From Rhabditophanes sp. KR3021 (Eukaryota; Nematoda; Chromadorea; Rhabditida; Alloionematidae), in assembly GCA_963281155.1 (NCBI GenBank), contig CAUJLY010000004.1, forward strand, positions 868,001 to 932,000: 64,000 nt of DNA. The letters are read 5' to 3'. The translations under genes were made by a program, and so were the position numbers. Position 1 is the first letter of the stretch. Each line of letters begins with the position of its first letter. Positions 1 through 10,670 of the stretch are shown here, one piece after another. The notes under the pieces were generated by a model. The model ran no database searches and had not been told where the DNA came from. It saw only the letters and a program-made list of their open reading frames with translations.

Positions 1-871
1 AAAAAAGTATACCAAAAATAGCATTAAAAATGCAGGAATCAAACACAAGATTATTACACCTATTGCCTGTAAATTATAATATCGTAGAACATTGGTATAC
101 TTTTTTTTTGTCAAGGGATTATTTATTTGATTCAAGTTTTCTTTAAAATGGTTGTTTAAGACGAGGTATCCTTGAGCATAATTTAGAGACATCAAAATAA
201 TTATTGAACCAGCACCAGCAGCAAATAAAACTCCAAAAGTGGACTTTAATTCGAATCCTATAAATGTAGGGTCAGAATCGTTTAAAATAAAAAGTGATGT
301 TTTATTTTTAACGATGTCAAGCAACTCTTCATGTGTTAACTCTGAATTGATAATCCCGAAAAGAGCAATAGCTCCAAAAAATAAAGTTGCGATATATGTA
401 TATTTTTCTCTAGAATTCAAATATAGTAAACTACTTTGATTTAAATAGCCATTTTTGCGAATAAGTAAATCACAGCATAGCAAAACAACACTTGTATAAA
501 GCAATCCGCCTGTGATAATCTAATATAAAATTAACTGAAATGCATTTAAAAACAAAAAAACGTACGGCTCCTAACAAACAACCAAATGGTGATGCAAAAT
601 ATTTGAAAATTCCTGTGCATGTACCAGCCATTATACTGACATATATTCTTGGTCTAATTACTATACCTATTACTATACTAAAAAATATAGTATAAACTCT
701 ACCAAGTATCAAAAATTTGATATAACTCTTTGACGAATCCTTGACGTAATAAAATAAAGCGAGGATGACACATATATTGAATAAAATAGTCCCAGTAACT
801 GTTAGGTCTGATAAGTATAGAATTAAATCATCACATTCAAATACATAGCAGAATAAATCTACTTTAAACAT
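1..871 (-). CDS. Nematode serpentine (7TM) receptor, 5' part
   Basis: Two exons on the minus strand, 871-492 and 433 to the window edge, with a 58-bp GT-AG intron (491-434) that joins codons cleanly across LYN-SLLYLNSREKY. The gene continues off the left edge, so its C-terminus is missing; 271 codons are visible. The product is very hydrophobic, with about six membrane helices in view and an initial LTVTGTILFNICVILALFYY helix following a short extracellular start. The long membrane-embedded layout, together with the short polar loop YLNSREKYTY between helices, resembles the large nematode chemoreceptor-type GPCR superfamily (str/srh/sre-like groups). I cannot assign the subfamily, and no classical DRY motif is obvious. 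A chemosensory role is inferred from the family, not from the sequence. No partner gene is adjacent. Confidence 0.65.
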
Positions 872-1320
872 TCTTCATTAATTGCAAATGAAGTTTTATT
901 GTGAAAAATAAAAATTGTTGCGTGAAGTTAATAATATTTATGAAACACTCATGAGCAACTCAATTAAAAGGCTTAAATAACATTTTTACATAATAGATAC
1001 AATAAATGACTGAGACAGTATTTATAACTTCTTTAACTACATAAACATAACAAATTTTATTTGTTTTAATGACAAAAATTAAAAATACATTGTTGATTAG
1101 AAACCTTTTCAAGTCTCATTCCAAAATTTGCTAGCAGAATTCTTTTAGAATCCTGAACGCATACTAACCTCAAACTGGGTTTTTTAAACCGTTTTAGTCA
1201 GTTTTAGTCAGTCTTTCCTAACGACATATGTGAAAATCGGAAGTGGTGCACTAAACACTATAAAGCAGTAATGATATGTATAAAACTCAATCAATTTTGT
1301 TCTAATCACACAAATTCAAA
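872..1320. other. Intergenic, between divergent genes
   Basis: AT-rich spacer between the minus-strand receptor and the plus-strand small gene. A TATA-like stretch (tataaagcag, about 1260-1270) lies about 60 bp before the next ATG. I see no further coding or RNA feature. Confidence 0.4.
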
Positions 1321-1656
1321 ATGAATATCTTTGTTACTATAATATTGGTTTTTTAGTTCATTCTAAGTAAATGCTATCCGAGATTTTTTATGGCCAAAGT
1401 AGATAAACATCGTAATCTTTGCACATGTGAAGTAGTTAAGTTTATATCTCAAGAGGAATTTAATTGTTATTGCCATCTTTGTTTGCCGCATGAACTTAAA
1501 CTCATTCGTGATAAACAGAATGGTCACTATGTTAGAAATTTCAACACTGAAGATGCCAAGGAAATGTCAATTCAGGAATTTATTCGCTATCGTCAAAATT
1601 GTCCTCCAGTAAAAAGTATGGATGTTATCAAAAAATACTATTCTCATGATTGGTAA
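1321..1656 (+). pseudogene. Small secreted-type protein, in-frame TAG in signal peptide
   Basis: An ATG at 1321 opens a typical hydrophobic leader (MNIFVTIILVF). An in-frame TAG at 1354-1356 interrupts it, and the same frame then continues FILSKCYPRFF into an 88-residue open stretch from Met 1390 to TAA 1654-1656. The body has a cysteine cluster (CTC near the start, then CYCHLC, and one later Cys) and many charged residues. I recognise no family. If the TAG is real and not bypassed, only the internal Met at 1390 can start translation and secretion would be lost. It could be a young pseudogene, a polymorphic null allele or a base-calling error. No short intron can remove the TAG without breaking the frame. 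Confidence 0.5.
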
Positions 1657-2047
1657 ATACAAATACCGAAGATGTGGGTTTCTTGTTAAAAATCAAATGA
1701 CGGATTCATTATATTGTGTTACTTTGTAAGATATAATTACTTAATTTTCAAAAATTGAATGAATTTAAAAAATAGACTTTCGTTTAATTATTTATTAAAA
1801 AGTTTGTTTAATACGATTTGCATTAACGCATAAATAAGTCCTATTCAACTTCAACATAAAACTTAAAAATTACATTCATGACAACACAAACATAAATTTA
1901 AAATTTAATATACTTTAGTGCAAGAAGTAGTTTATTAACATAAACACTTATTAATTACTAAAAACAGTTTATGACTAAAAAATATTTTCATTCTAGAAAG
2001 ATACTTTCATTAGTACTTAATAAAAACTTTCCATTTTTAAGGGTAGC

Positions 2048-2330
2048 TCAAGCTTTCGGTGTTGTCGCTTTTGTAGTAGAATCTTTTGGAGTTGTAGCTT
2101 TTGTACTAGGTTCTTTTGGTGTTGTAGCTTTTGTAGTGTTATCTTTTGGTGTTGTGGCTTTAGTCGTGGAATCTTTTAGAGTTGTAGCTCTTGTGGTAGA
2201 TCCTTCTGGAGTTGTAGCTTTTGTGCTAGATTCTTTTGGTGTTGTAGCTTTTGTGCTAGATTCTTTTGGTGTTGTGGCTTTAGTGGTGGAATCTTTTGAA
2301 GGTGACGCTTTTGGTGTTGAAGGTTTTGGA
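2048..2330. repeat. 30-bp coding minisatellite
   Basis: About eight or nine imperfect tandem copies of a 30-bp unit (consensus near ttttggtgttgtagcttttgt, plus strand) encode the Thr/Lys decapeptide of the secreted protein. Some units are nearly identical, for example those around 2215-2280, which suggests recent slippage or unequal exchange. Confidence 0.7.
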
Positions 2331-2461
2331 GAGGAAGTCTTAGGAGTGGATGCTTTTTTGGTGGTACGTTCATCTGAATCTTCAGAATCACTTTTATGTG
2401 CACCAACTACAGAAATAATAAGAATAGCTGCTAAAAGGCATACAATAGTGTTCACTTTCAT
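2048..2461 (-). CDS. Secreted Thr/Lys-rich repeat protein
   Basis: Single-exon gene of 137 residues. Residues 1-20 (MKVNTIVCLLAAILIISVVG) are a clear signal peptide ending before AHKSDSEDSD. After a short acidic segment, the rest is a low-complexity array of about ten-residue units of the form KDSTTKATTP, with Ser/Thr/Pro/Lys dominating and essentially no hydrophobic residues. Such sequences are usually heavily O-glycosylated and mucin-like, or lie in cuticle or surface secretions; that role is inference. At the DNA level the array is a 30-bp minisatellite, so the copy number is probably variable. The array is also open on the opposite strand (1971-2471), but that product has no signal peptide and is a by-product of the repeat. 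Confidence 0.75.
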   Translation of the reverse strand: MKVNTIVCLLAAILIISVVGAHKSDSEDSDERTTKKASTPKTSSPKPSTPKASPSKDSTTKATTPKESSTKATTPKESSTKATTPEGSTTRATTLKDSTTKATTPKDNTTKATTPKEPSTKATTPKDSTTKATTPKA

Positions 2462-2469
2462 TGTTAGAT

Positions 2470-3470
2470 GATAATTTGATACATTTTTATTTTGCTTTTA
2501 TACTAGACAATTCTAATTAATATACATAAAAACAACTTATTAGTAGAGTCAAATTTGACAAATTTTGAGAGATTTATTTTTTTAATTCGTAGCACATTTT
2601 ATATATGTCATAACAAAGAGATTTCCATATATTTATTTTTTGTATGAGCTGGTAATAAATCACTTTGTACTTAGGCAAAACCTTGATTTGATAATATATT
2701 CAAGCTGTATGTGCATTTTAAATTATGATATCACTTCCAATTAATATATAACATATGAGCGTATGATTGTTTTCTTTTCACCACACACTTCGATATCAAT
2801 CTCAGAGCATGTCAAAGTTAAGTTTTTATTTCTTTTTGAATCAGAAGGTATAAGATTCAACAAAAAGCTAATATTTCACACTCAGCAAATTAAATGTTAG
2901 ATATTACGATGTGTATATCCTTTTTGGTAACACTCAAAAAGCCTAATGACCAATTACCATCCTACCACGACACCTATTGTGGCTATATCTCTTCATTTTT
3001 CCTTCCCCCACCTAGCCAGACCTCCACGACTGTCATCATCTTATCCTATCTATTTGTGGTAATTATAAAGCAGAATAAAATTTGTTTATATTGTGTTGTG
3101 ATTAAAATATAAAGCATTAAAAAATGCAGATGTATAAATAAATGCTTAAAAGTATATTTTTTTGCTTAGAAATTAAAGTCAACAACATTTATATTAAAAG
3201 TCATGAGTAAGCAATTGGTTTAAAATATGATCTTGTAGTCATTATGTATTAATGCTTGTATTTAACAATGTAATTAAAGTCATCTTGCAAGTGGATTAAA
3301 AATATTTCTTCATGAGAAATGTCATCATGTAGATCAATTCTAAAATCTTATGAACCAAATTTCTTAATGAAGCACACTCGAATAACCACTTTTAGATAAG
3401 AAAGGCAAATAAATTGGGTATGAAAAAGAGTCCTAATAAAGCATAATCACACAACATTCTTTTAATTGTT
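2470..3470. other. Intergenic, no gene seen
   Basis: AT-rich sequence with only short chance ORFs (for example 2894-3112). Nothing supports a gene here. Confidence 0.4.
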
Positions 3471-3471
3471 A

Positions 3472-3958
3472 TTTAAAGTGGAAAATAATAAATCTACTAC
3501 GAGAGAAAGTTCAGATTGTTACTTTTCACAATGGGGTAACACCAACGAATTACTTGGACTTGCTGAAATTGGAGATTTTATTGAGTTTAGTAGGGGAGCA
3601 TGCTCTCACTGGGAAATGTATGTGAGGCAGTGTATGACAATCCTATGGTTTGGCCAAATTTTAGGGCTCTGATTCTGTTTTTTGTTCATTTGATGATAAA
3701 ATAATGAAAGCAGGATGCTAAATTATATCTGATGAAGGGAATCAAAGTTGGCACGAAAATAGCGAGATTTTTGAACCAAGAGTAAATAGATGGAAGGAAG
3801 TCAGTGTACTGCCAGTTCAATTGTTCCAAGGAAAACGTTGTCAAATACATAACACTGTTCAATTACTTGGAGGTGGCAACGGGAATAATATTTTCAATAT
3901 TATCTACATCTTTGACATTGCATGTGAAACTTGGAATGTGAGGGAAACTGTAACATAG
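3472..3958 (+). pseudogene. Degenerate LRAT-like plus kelch-like coding relic
   Basis: From about 3472 an open frame contains GDFIEFSRGACSHWEMYV. This matches the start of LRAT/H-REV107 (NlpC/P60-like) domains, whose HW histidine is catalytic. The frame is lost after about 3620, and similarity continues in other frames: VYDNPMVWPNFRA, then a third frame with SDSVFCSFDDKIMKAGC and a TAA at 3719-3721. From 3722 to TAG 3956-3958 this frame reads FEPRVNRWKEVSVLP and LLGGGN followed by IYIFDIACETW, which looks like a kelch-type beta-propeller blade. At least two frame changes and one stop in about 350 bp argue for decay rather than short introns. Whether the two halves were ever one gene is unknown. 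Confidence 0.4.
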
Positions 3959-5839
3959 AAAAATGATATGATTTGCTTAGAAAATATATTTCCATCAGGC
4001 TCAGTTAAAATTTATTCCGAACCTCAATCACAAATTGATTTGGGATTGTTTTGTCAAATATTTATATTTAATTTTACTTTATACCATTTTTTATTAACAC
4101 CTTCTAATATGATGATACCTTTCTGTTTTAGATTGAACTTTTGTATCGATCATGTTACACCAAGTTATGGGCTCATTTATATTAAATAATTCAAATAAAA
4201 AGGTTAATTTGAAGGATGCTTGAACTTGACATAAAAGTGATTAAAAATAACCTTGGTAAACATAAAAAATTGATTAAATAAATATTTGTAGCTAGAAGGA
4301 AATAAGTTTCTTTATTGTGGTTTATTTGTTTACTCACTTTACATCATAGTCTTGATTTTCTTGCAAACGAAAGAGAGTCGTCGTCAGTAACATAGTATAC
4401 ATATCAAGAGGGTTTTTTAACACTTCTTCGCCTTGTCAAGAATATAACAGTCAACTAACACCAACTAAAAAAACTTCTTTTTAAAACATTAGTGATGATT
4501 TAGAGCTTTCTAATAATTTTATATACTTACTTTAATTTTTTTCAAACACTTATGTACGTAATAAAATATTACGATCTGTTTATTTGTTCACAAAGGTGCT
4601 AATAAATGATATCTTTATTAGCGATCTTAATTGGACACAAATCAAACGGATCTATTTATTTTAGAATGCGATATCTCATTTCATAGTTGCGAAAACTCCA
4701 TGATAAAAACTTATTATTATAACTTTAATTTGTTGTCTCTTTGAAAATGGTAAACAATGGGCAGCCTAAATTGCACCCAAAGACATACACCGTCCATATA
4801 ATGTTATTGAAATTTATATTCAGTCAGATAGATCTGATAGAACATTTTTGATCGTGGAAACAAATTAATTTATATTGTCTATCTCCTTTTGTTGTCAACA
4901 AATGAGTTGGACGTGATATCGTTCTATTATACGTAGGAATAATTTGTATACTCCTGTTCAATGATGGTTAATGAAAAGACTTTTCGATTATCAGTAGTAA
5001 ATGATTTGTCATCACTTTTATTTATGTCGCTAAGACTGATCATTAATCCTATATCAATTTTTTGCTAGAATTATTGCATTATTAATCCTTGACTTATTAC
5101 CTCTGCTAAAATACGTCATTTTTTATTTGCCAATTTATTTATAAGTTCGAACAACACTTGTAATCTATATTATCCACCTGCAAAAATAGTAATGACTAAG
5201 CTTAACTATAACCAAAATTTATATAGCTAAACGACCAAAAAATGCTTTTATTTGATAAAGCCCACCACTAGCTAGCTTTATTATATTATCATATCTATTA
5301 ACATAAAGCAGGAAATTCAAAACCTTAACTTTTTGGAAATAAAGCTGATAGCAACAAAAATAAAGTTAACCCATTATTTTTCTAACTAGAAGCTTATTTT
5401 GTTCCTCAAATTTAGTGTAATAAAATAGACGATTAATTCCTTAGAAAACTCTATTAGTTGAAAAACTATCTGATCTTAGGATTATAGTTGTGTGTAACTT
5501 TAGCCAGTACCAATATAAAATGGCGCTTCTTTAACAGGCATATTATAACAACATACTTATATTTAAATTAAAGTGCTGGCTTTATTAGTTGCAATAAAAT
5601 AGTTTGTAGTACTTTAGATATGAAAAGAATGTGTGTTTCTTTAATAAATATGTATTTAATTTGATTGCTTATCGTGGCCATTTTTTGGTTAATACTTTTA
5701 TGCACACCATTTAATTTGAATGTAATTGTTGTGTTTGACGTATTGTATACTCTTTTTAGATCGAACACCTTTTAATGATTGCCGATTTATTATTAAATAA
5801 ATTCAATTTGTTTAAATAAAAGGAAGGATTAGAGTGAAA
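3959..5839. other. Intergenic, no gene seen
   Basis: About 1.9 kb of AT-rich sequence with frequent stops in all frames. Small ORFs at 3968-4189 and 5568-5768 show no family likeness, splice partners or codon bias. Confidence 0.4.
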
Positions 5840-6997
5840 ATGAAAGTTATTTCCACAAATAGCTATGCATGTGGGTCAGATAAATCAAATAAAGTCATTG
5901 ATAATGAATGTCAAGCGAAGCATGTATGTTCTTTTATTTCATTTGGTCTATTGAACCGTTTAATGTTGTTTCTTTTTCAGGAAATTTATCTACTCAATAA
6001 ACTTGTTGACGATCAAAATAAAATGCTTGAAGAGTATGAGAAAGATATCGAGGAGTTATCAAGAGCTTCTCCAAATACTAGCGAAAGTGCTAGTTCCTTT
6101 GATTCAGAAAGTTACATCGAGCTTGAGAAAAACAATAACTATCTAAAAAGCGAAAACAATAAGTTAAAATGCCGTTTAATGGAGCTAGGTACCAGTGACC
6201 ATGAAGGTTCAACTTATTCCGACGAGGCCATAAAAAGGAAAGAAGATAAAATCTTTGAAGAATTGAATATCGAAATTAAATACCTAAAACAACAGGTCGA
6301 CACTTTCAGAGTGTTACTTCATTCAAGAGAAGTAGAGATGGAAGAACTAGATTCAGAAATTGAACGACTCGAGAATGAGAATAAACAATTTTCAGGTATA
6401 GCTACCAAAAGTGCTGCTTCCTTGGTCCAATTGAAAGCTGAGTATGAAGAAAGCCAAAAGGAATTTACTGAAAAATTAGTTGAATTGAATAGTTTAAAAG
6501 AAGATCAAAATACTCATTATAGGGAACGGGTAAAAAGACTTAAAGTAGACAAAGAATTAATGAGAAAGGAAAATAAGAGATTAAACAGCATTATTTGTGA
6601 ATTGAAAGCTAACAAATGTACAATAGATTGTATCAAAAATACAAATTCAGCGGGTCAGCATATTTTATTCGATTCAACATTAGACGACATTTCAAAATTG
6701 GTTTTTAATCTAGAGGAACAATTTAATAGATTAGAGTCATCTAATTCGACAAAATCAGACATTGTTTTAGAAAAGTCAGAAGAAGTTGCAGATGAAATAA
6801 TTGCGTTCAAAGAAGTTTCTCCTCTGGAAATTAATTTGAAGAGTTTGCAAGATGAAATAGAAGAAATTAAAGCAACAACAATAGAAAGTTCCCCAATCGG
6901 AATCAATGTATTTGAAACGTTTACCTATTTGACCATTTTAATTTTAATTTACGAGCTTATCAAGTCAATCCTTGCCATTTTTAATAACATGCTTTAA
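5840..6997 (+). CDS. Tail-anchored coiled-coil protein
   Basis: Best model is two exons, 5840-5923 and 5981-6997, giving about 366 residues. The 57-bp segment 5924-5980 starts gtatgt, ends tttttcag and is AT-rich. It is a multiple of three without stops, so a plain ORF reads through it and adds 19 spurious hydrophobic residues. The start is ATG 5840; the in-frame GTG just upstream is not a start. From about residue 30 to 280 the product is almost continuous heptad-rich, charged sequence (for example LNKLVDDQNKMLEEYEKDIE), a long coiled coil. The last 30 residues (from VFETFTYLTILILIYELIKS) form one C-terminal membrane helix with a short tail. This architecture suits a tail-anchored tether or golgin-like organiser, but I recognise no specific family. 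Confidence 0.65.
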   Translation: MKVISTNSYACGSDKSNKVIDNECQAKHVCSFISFGLLNRLMLFLFQEIYLLNKLVDDQNKMLEEYEKDIEELSRASPNTSESASSFDSESYIELEKNNNYLKSENNKLKCRLMELGTSDHEGSTYSDEAIKRKEDKIFEELNIEIKYLKQQVDTFRVLLHSREVEMEELDSEIERLENENKQFSGIATKSAASLVQLKAEYEESQKEFTEKLVELNSLKEDQNTHYRERVKRLKVDKELMRKENKRLNSIICELKANKCTIDCIKNTNSAGQHILFDSTLDDISKLVFNLEEQFNRLESSNSTKSDIVLEKSEEVADEIIAFKEVSPLEINLKSLQDEIEEIKATTIESSPIGINVFETFTYLTILILIYELIKSILAIFNNML

Positions 6998-7094
6998 TGT
7001 GAAATATTTTATTTAAAATAGTATTGATGTATGAAATAAAAACAATTTCATCAAAAAATTTGTTGTTAAAATACATATATTTTATAATGTTAGA

Positions 7095-8640
7095 TTATAC
7101 ATCATATTCAAGAATATTCTTTGAATACTTAAACAAATTATCTGCTTTTCCACTGGATATTTTGTCATGGATATTCGTCATTGTAGTGTTTACGGCATTT
7201 ATCTTTTTCCTAACATCATCGAGATCGACTTGAGGATTGTCCAATGTTGAGATATCTTTCATGATCTTTGAGATGCAGTTGATGACTAATTCCAATAGCT
7301 CCATTGTAAATTGAATGTCTACAACAATTGGACTTTCCTCTGAAAGAAAAAAGAGAAAAGCATGAGTACACATAGCCAAGTGTCTAGCATCTTTTTGAGA
7401 ACTGTACAAGATTGGCAATACATCAAGAAACTCCATTTTAGAACCATCCTCAATTAGTTTGTCCACAGCTTCATTAATCAGATCTTCATAATACTGTCCG
7501 ACGCGATGATTGTCGTATTTGCCTTTAGCATTTTCGTATTTCAAAGTGTCAACAAGCAGTGATTCTTTCTTGGCAACTCTGTCTTTAAAGCCTTTTGAAT
7601 TCGTGATGTCACAAGGATGTTTAACATTAGTACCAAGCCCTAAAAATTAATTATTAATTAACTTTTATAATCACTTAAAATAACTTACATTTACTAAGAC
7701 ACAACCAACAAAATTCGTACCGACACTTTGAACAAGTAATATGGTTGCACCCACTAATCTTTTCCAATGTGAAATTGCAGCTTGGACATTCCTTTGTGTC
7801 ATTAAGGAGCAAGTTTAAAGTGGCCAATTCATCTTTAGACTGCTTGTCATCAAAATCCTTGAATCGCACCAACATTTGGCACGTTAAAGGAAAGTGATAA
7901 AAATCACCGCAATCAACGCAACATCTATTGGAGCATTTACATCTCGCTGCACCAATAAAATCAGTCGAAAAAATAATGTAGGTGTTTCTACATTGCCCTC
8001 CATTGCATTTAGTGATATACTTGTTCCCTTTGACATAGTCTTTAACCGCTTCATCTTGAATCTTGCTGATTACTGTTTTCACTTCTTCAGACGCGTCTTC
8101 TTCATTAAACAAAGTTAGCAAAAGCTCGTCGGTACCCATCATATCACATTTACCCTCTAAGCATCCAAATGAGGTACTGCCAGTGTCTTTGAGCTTCTGC
8201 TTGATAGATTCTCTCCAGCAGTCTTTGTCAAATCCGTGTCCACAGGGTAAGCTGAGTAGAGTAGCTAGCTCATCGCTGTAGCAAATTGTACATTCTCCCA
8301 ATCGCTCTTCAAAATTAGGATTTCTTAAAGCTGAGATAATGTCAATGTTTTCACTATCAAGAAAGTCTTCGATGTTAACATATTCGAAGCGTGCATTCAT
8401 GATCAAATTTAGGTCCCACTTGTATTTCATGAGCAAGCGTTTGATAGCACTGTTTGATATGCACAAATGCTCACGAACTTTTTTGAATTGCTCAATCATT
8501 GCACTGTAGATAAACTGTACCCCCACATAACGGCAGTTGGCATCATCAGAACTATCACTGTCCCGGCGATTCAGGATAAGCCTTCCGTCGGCATCTTCTT
8601 CCAAGATGCAACAGTCGTCTTCTTCTTCCGAACTACTCAT
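7095..8640 (-). CDS. Ariadne-type RBR E3 ubiquitin ligase
   Basis: Two exons, 8640-7689 and 7639-7095, with a 49-bp intron; 498 residues. After an acidic N-terminus come RING1 (CTIC at about 117-120, then CGHGFDKDCW), an in-between-RING zinc domain (CKCSNRCCVDCGDFYHFPLTC) and RING2 (CPSCNFTLEKISGCNHITC, about 285-303). RING2 contains the SGC cysteine, about residue 298, that accepts ubiquitin in RBR ligases. The second exon encodes a helical C-terminal region like the Ariadne domain. RBR enzymes take ubiquitin from an E2 as a thioester and pass it to substrate or to neddylated cullin complexes; a role here beyond that is unknown. A broken paralogue follows immediately downstream on the same strand (9048-10426), so this copy is the functional member of a tandem pair. 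Confidence 0.85.
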
Positions 8641-9047
8641 TTTTATATCTAAAACGATAAGAAAATATATTTAATTTTTCGAATATGCTTATTTGGTTGC
8701 GTATAATATAAATAATAAGCTGTCATTTAAAGGTAAGGATTGTAATCAAACCACGAATGAGAATATCTAACAATGTCATAATAATTTAAATATCAATCAC
8801 ATTGGAGACTCGACATTTTAATAAGACATGAAATGAGATCATCATTCTATAATATTAAATACCAGCCTCCCTATCACAACTAGGTATTGGACATGCAAGC
8901 ATGCTTATACAAATATTGTGAGAAAATTAAGAAATTAAGATCAAAGATTGCAAGAAAATACTTTATAAACGTAATGATCAATTTAAACATCATAATCAAG
9001 AATATTGTTTCAGTATTTAACCGAATTTTTCTCCTTTGCTTTTAAAA
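8641..9047. other. Spacer between the RBR copies
   Basis: AT-rich spacer upstream of the intact RBR gene and downstream of the decayed copy. No other feature seen. Confidence 0.35.
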
Positions 9048-10426
9048 TTAAATCGGTAATATAATTAAAGTTTCTTTTTTACTTAATACACGCACAATTT
9101 CCGTTTTTGACGAGCCTGGTAAAGAAATATATTTCATAAACCCCGAAATCACTTCTATATATTTCTCCACTTCTGACAGCTGTTTTTTAATTGAAACAAC
9201 TTCTGAATTTTCTTCTTGAACATAAAACAAAAAAGCATGCGTACACTTTGCCAAAAGCAGAGCTTCTTTATGCGCATAATACAATGTTGGTAACACTTTA
9301 ATAACTTTCATTTCTGTGTCATTTTCAAGGATTTTATTAATATTTTCTTTTGTTAAATCTTCGTGATTTTGACCAAGACGATCATAATTGGTTTTAGCAA
9401 TTTTATATTCTTCAGCATCTTCTTCAATCAAATGAGCTTTTTGATTTTTATAGTCTTTTGAATTAGTTAAAATACAATCATGTTCAAGTTTCCCCAAATA
9501 CAATTTATAAATTCATCTTTATTATTACTTACATTTAGAAAGGCATCTCCAACAAAATTGACAATGAAAAATTGAGCATGTCATATGATCACATCCTTCT
9601 ATTTTGTGGATTATCATGTCACAATCTGGGCAGGCTTTTGTATCATGATAAACCGAATTTAAAGTATCTAATTCCTCGTTCGACTCATTATGAGCAAAAT
9701 CCTTAAACCTCTTCAACATCTTGCAAGTCAATGGAAAATGATAAAATTCTCCACAATCAACACAGAATTTATTTGAGCATTTGCACTTAGCTTCTCCATT
9801 ATAATCAACGGAAAATTTAATATACATATTAAAACAATTGCTGTCATTACATTCTATAATGAATTTGTTTCTTTTTACAGAACGATCAACCGCTCGAGTT
9901 TCAATTCTGCCAATTGTAAATACCACTTCAGCAGATTCTTCCATCTCATCAAATAAAGTCACTCAAAGGTCTTCTCCAACAACTTGATCACATTCTGTTT
10001 GAAAACATTTAACAAATGTTTCTCCAGTATCTTTAATCTTCTTTATAATACTTGTTCTCCAGCATTCTTTATCAAATCCATGACCACAAGGTAAAACAAA
10101 AAGAATGTTTGTACAATAACAAACATAACATTCACCCATCTCCTCCTCAGAAACGCAATCTTTAACATCTGTAGCAGAGTCAATTTCATTAAAAGCTAGG
10201 AAATATTCCATTTTTTATACTTTATTGCTTTGCAAAGAAGTTTGTCAGGATCCTATTCATATTTATCGAGTAATTTTTTAATAGCTGAATTAGAGACGTG
10301 AAAATGTTCACGCATACGTCCAATTACTTTGGTCATGTCATTATATACAGTTTGGAGAGAAATATTGTAGCAATTTCCAGTTATTCTTTTAGAATCAGAT
10401 AATCTTAGTTTGTCGGAATTATTCAT
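9048..10426 (-). pseudogene. Decayed tandem copy of the Ariadne-type RBR ligase
   Basis: Homologous over nearly its full length to the gene at 7095-8640 and in the same order. It carries four separate lesions. (1) The Trp codon of the N-terminal helix (KYKWD in the intact copy) is a TAG at 10253-10255. (2) The frame shifts near 10210, before MEYFLAFNEID. (3) An in-frame TGA lies at 9963-9965 between RING1 and the IBR (EDL-stop-VTLFDE). (4) The intron after CLSK keeps its gtaagt donor, but the acceptor AG has become a TG-type sequence near 9500. RING1 (CYVC, CGHGFDKECW), IBR (CKCSNKFCVDCGEFYHFPLTC) and RING2 (CPDC, EGCDHMTC) residues are still readable, so inactivation is relatively recent or relaxed selection is mild. 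No intact full-length product is possible. Confidence 0.8.
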
Positions 10427-10670
10427 TTGAAAAGATATCTATAAAATAGCATAACAAAAAAATCAATCCACTGTTAATTTAATTCGACTGTAAAAATAGT
10501 TGATAGCGTAAATGAATAAAACTAGAAATTTGTTCTAAATTACATAGTCGAAAAATGATTTATATGTAGTGGAGTTAGAGAATGTTAATTAAAACGAAGG
10601 GATCAAAGACGGTTATTCCTTTAAATGGCAAATAGTCTATCAACACATGTTATTCTAAACTTTTATTAAA

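Noticed and set aside
1971..2471. 166-codon plus-strand ORF across the Thr/Lys repeat
   Set aside because: It arises because the 30-bp repeat keeps all frames open. It lacks a signal peptide or other features, while the minus-strand frame has both.
7894..8281. Plus-strand ORFs opposite the RBR ligase
   Set aside because: Shadow frames antisense to strongly conserved zinc-finger coding sequence.
9963..9965. In-frame TGA as selenocysteine in the RBR copy
   Set aside because: The intact paralogue has no Cys at this place and three other lesions are present, so pseudogene decay explains it better.
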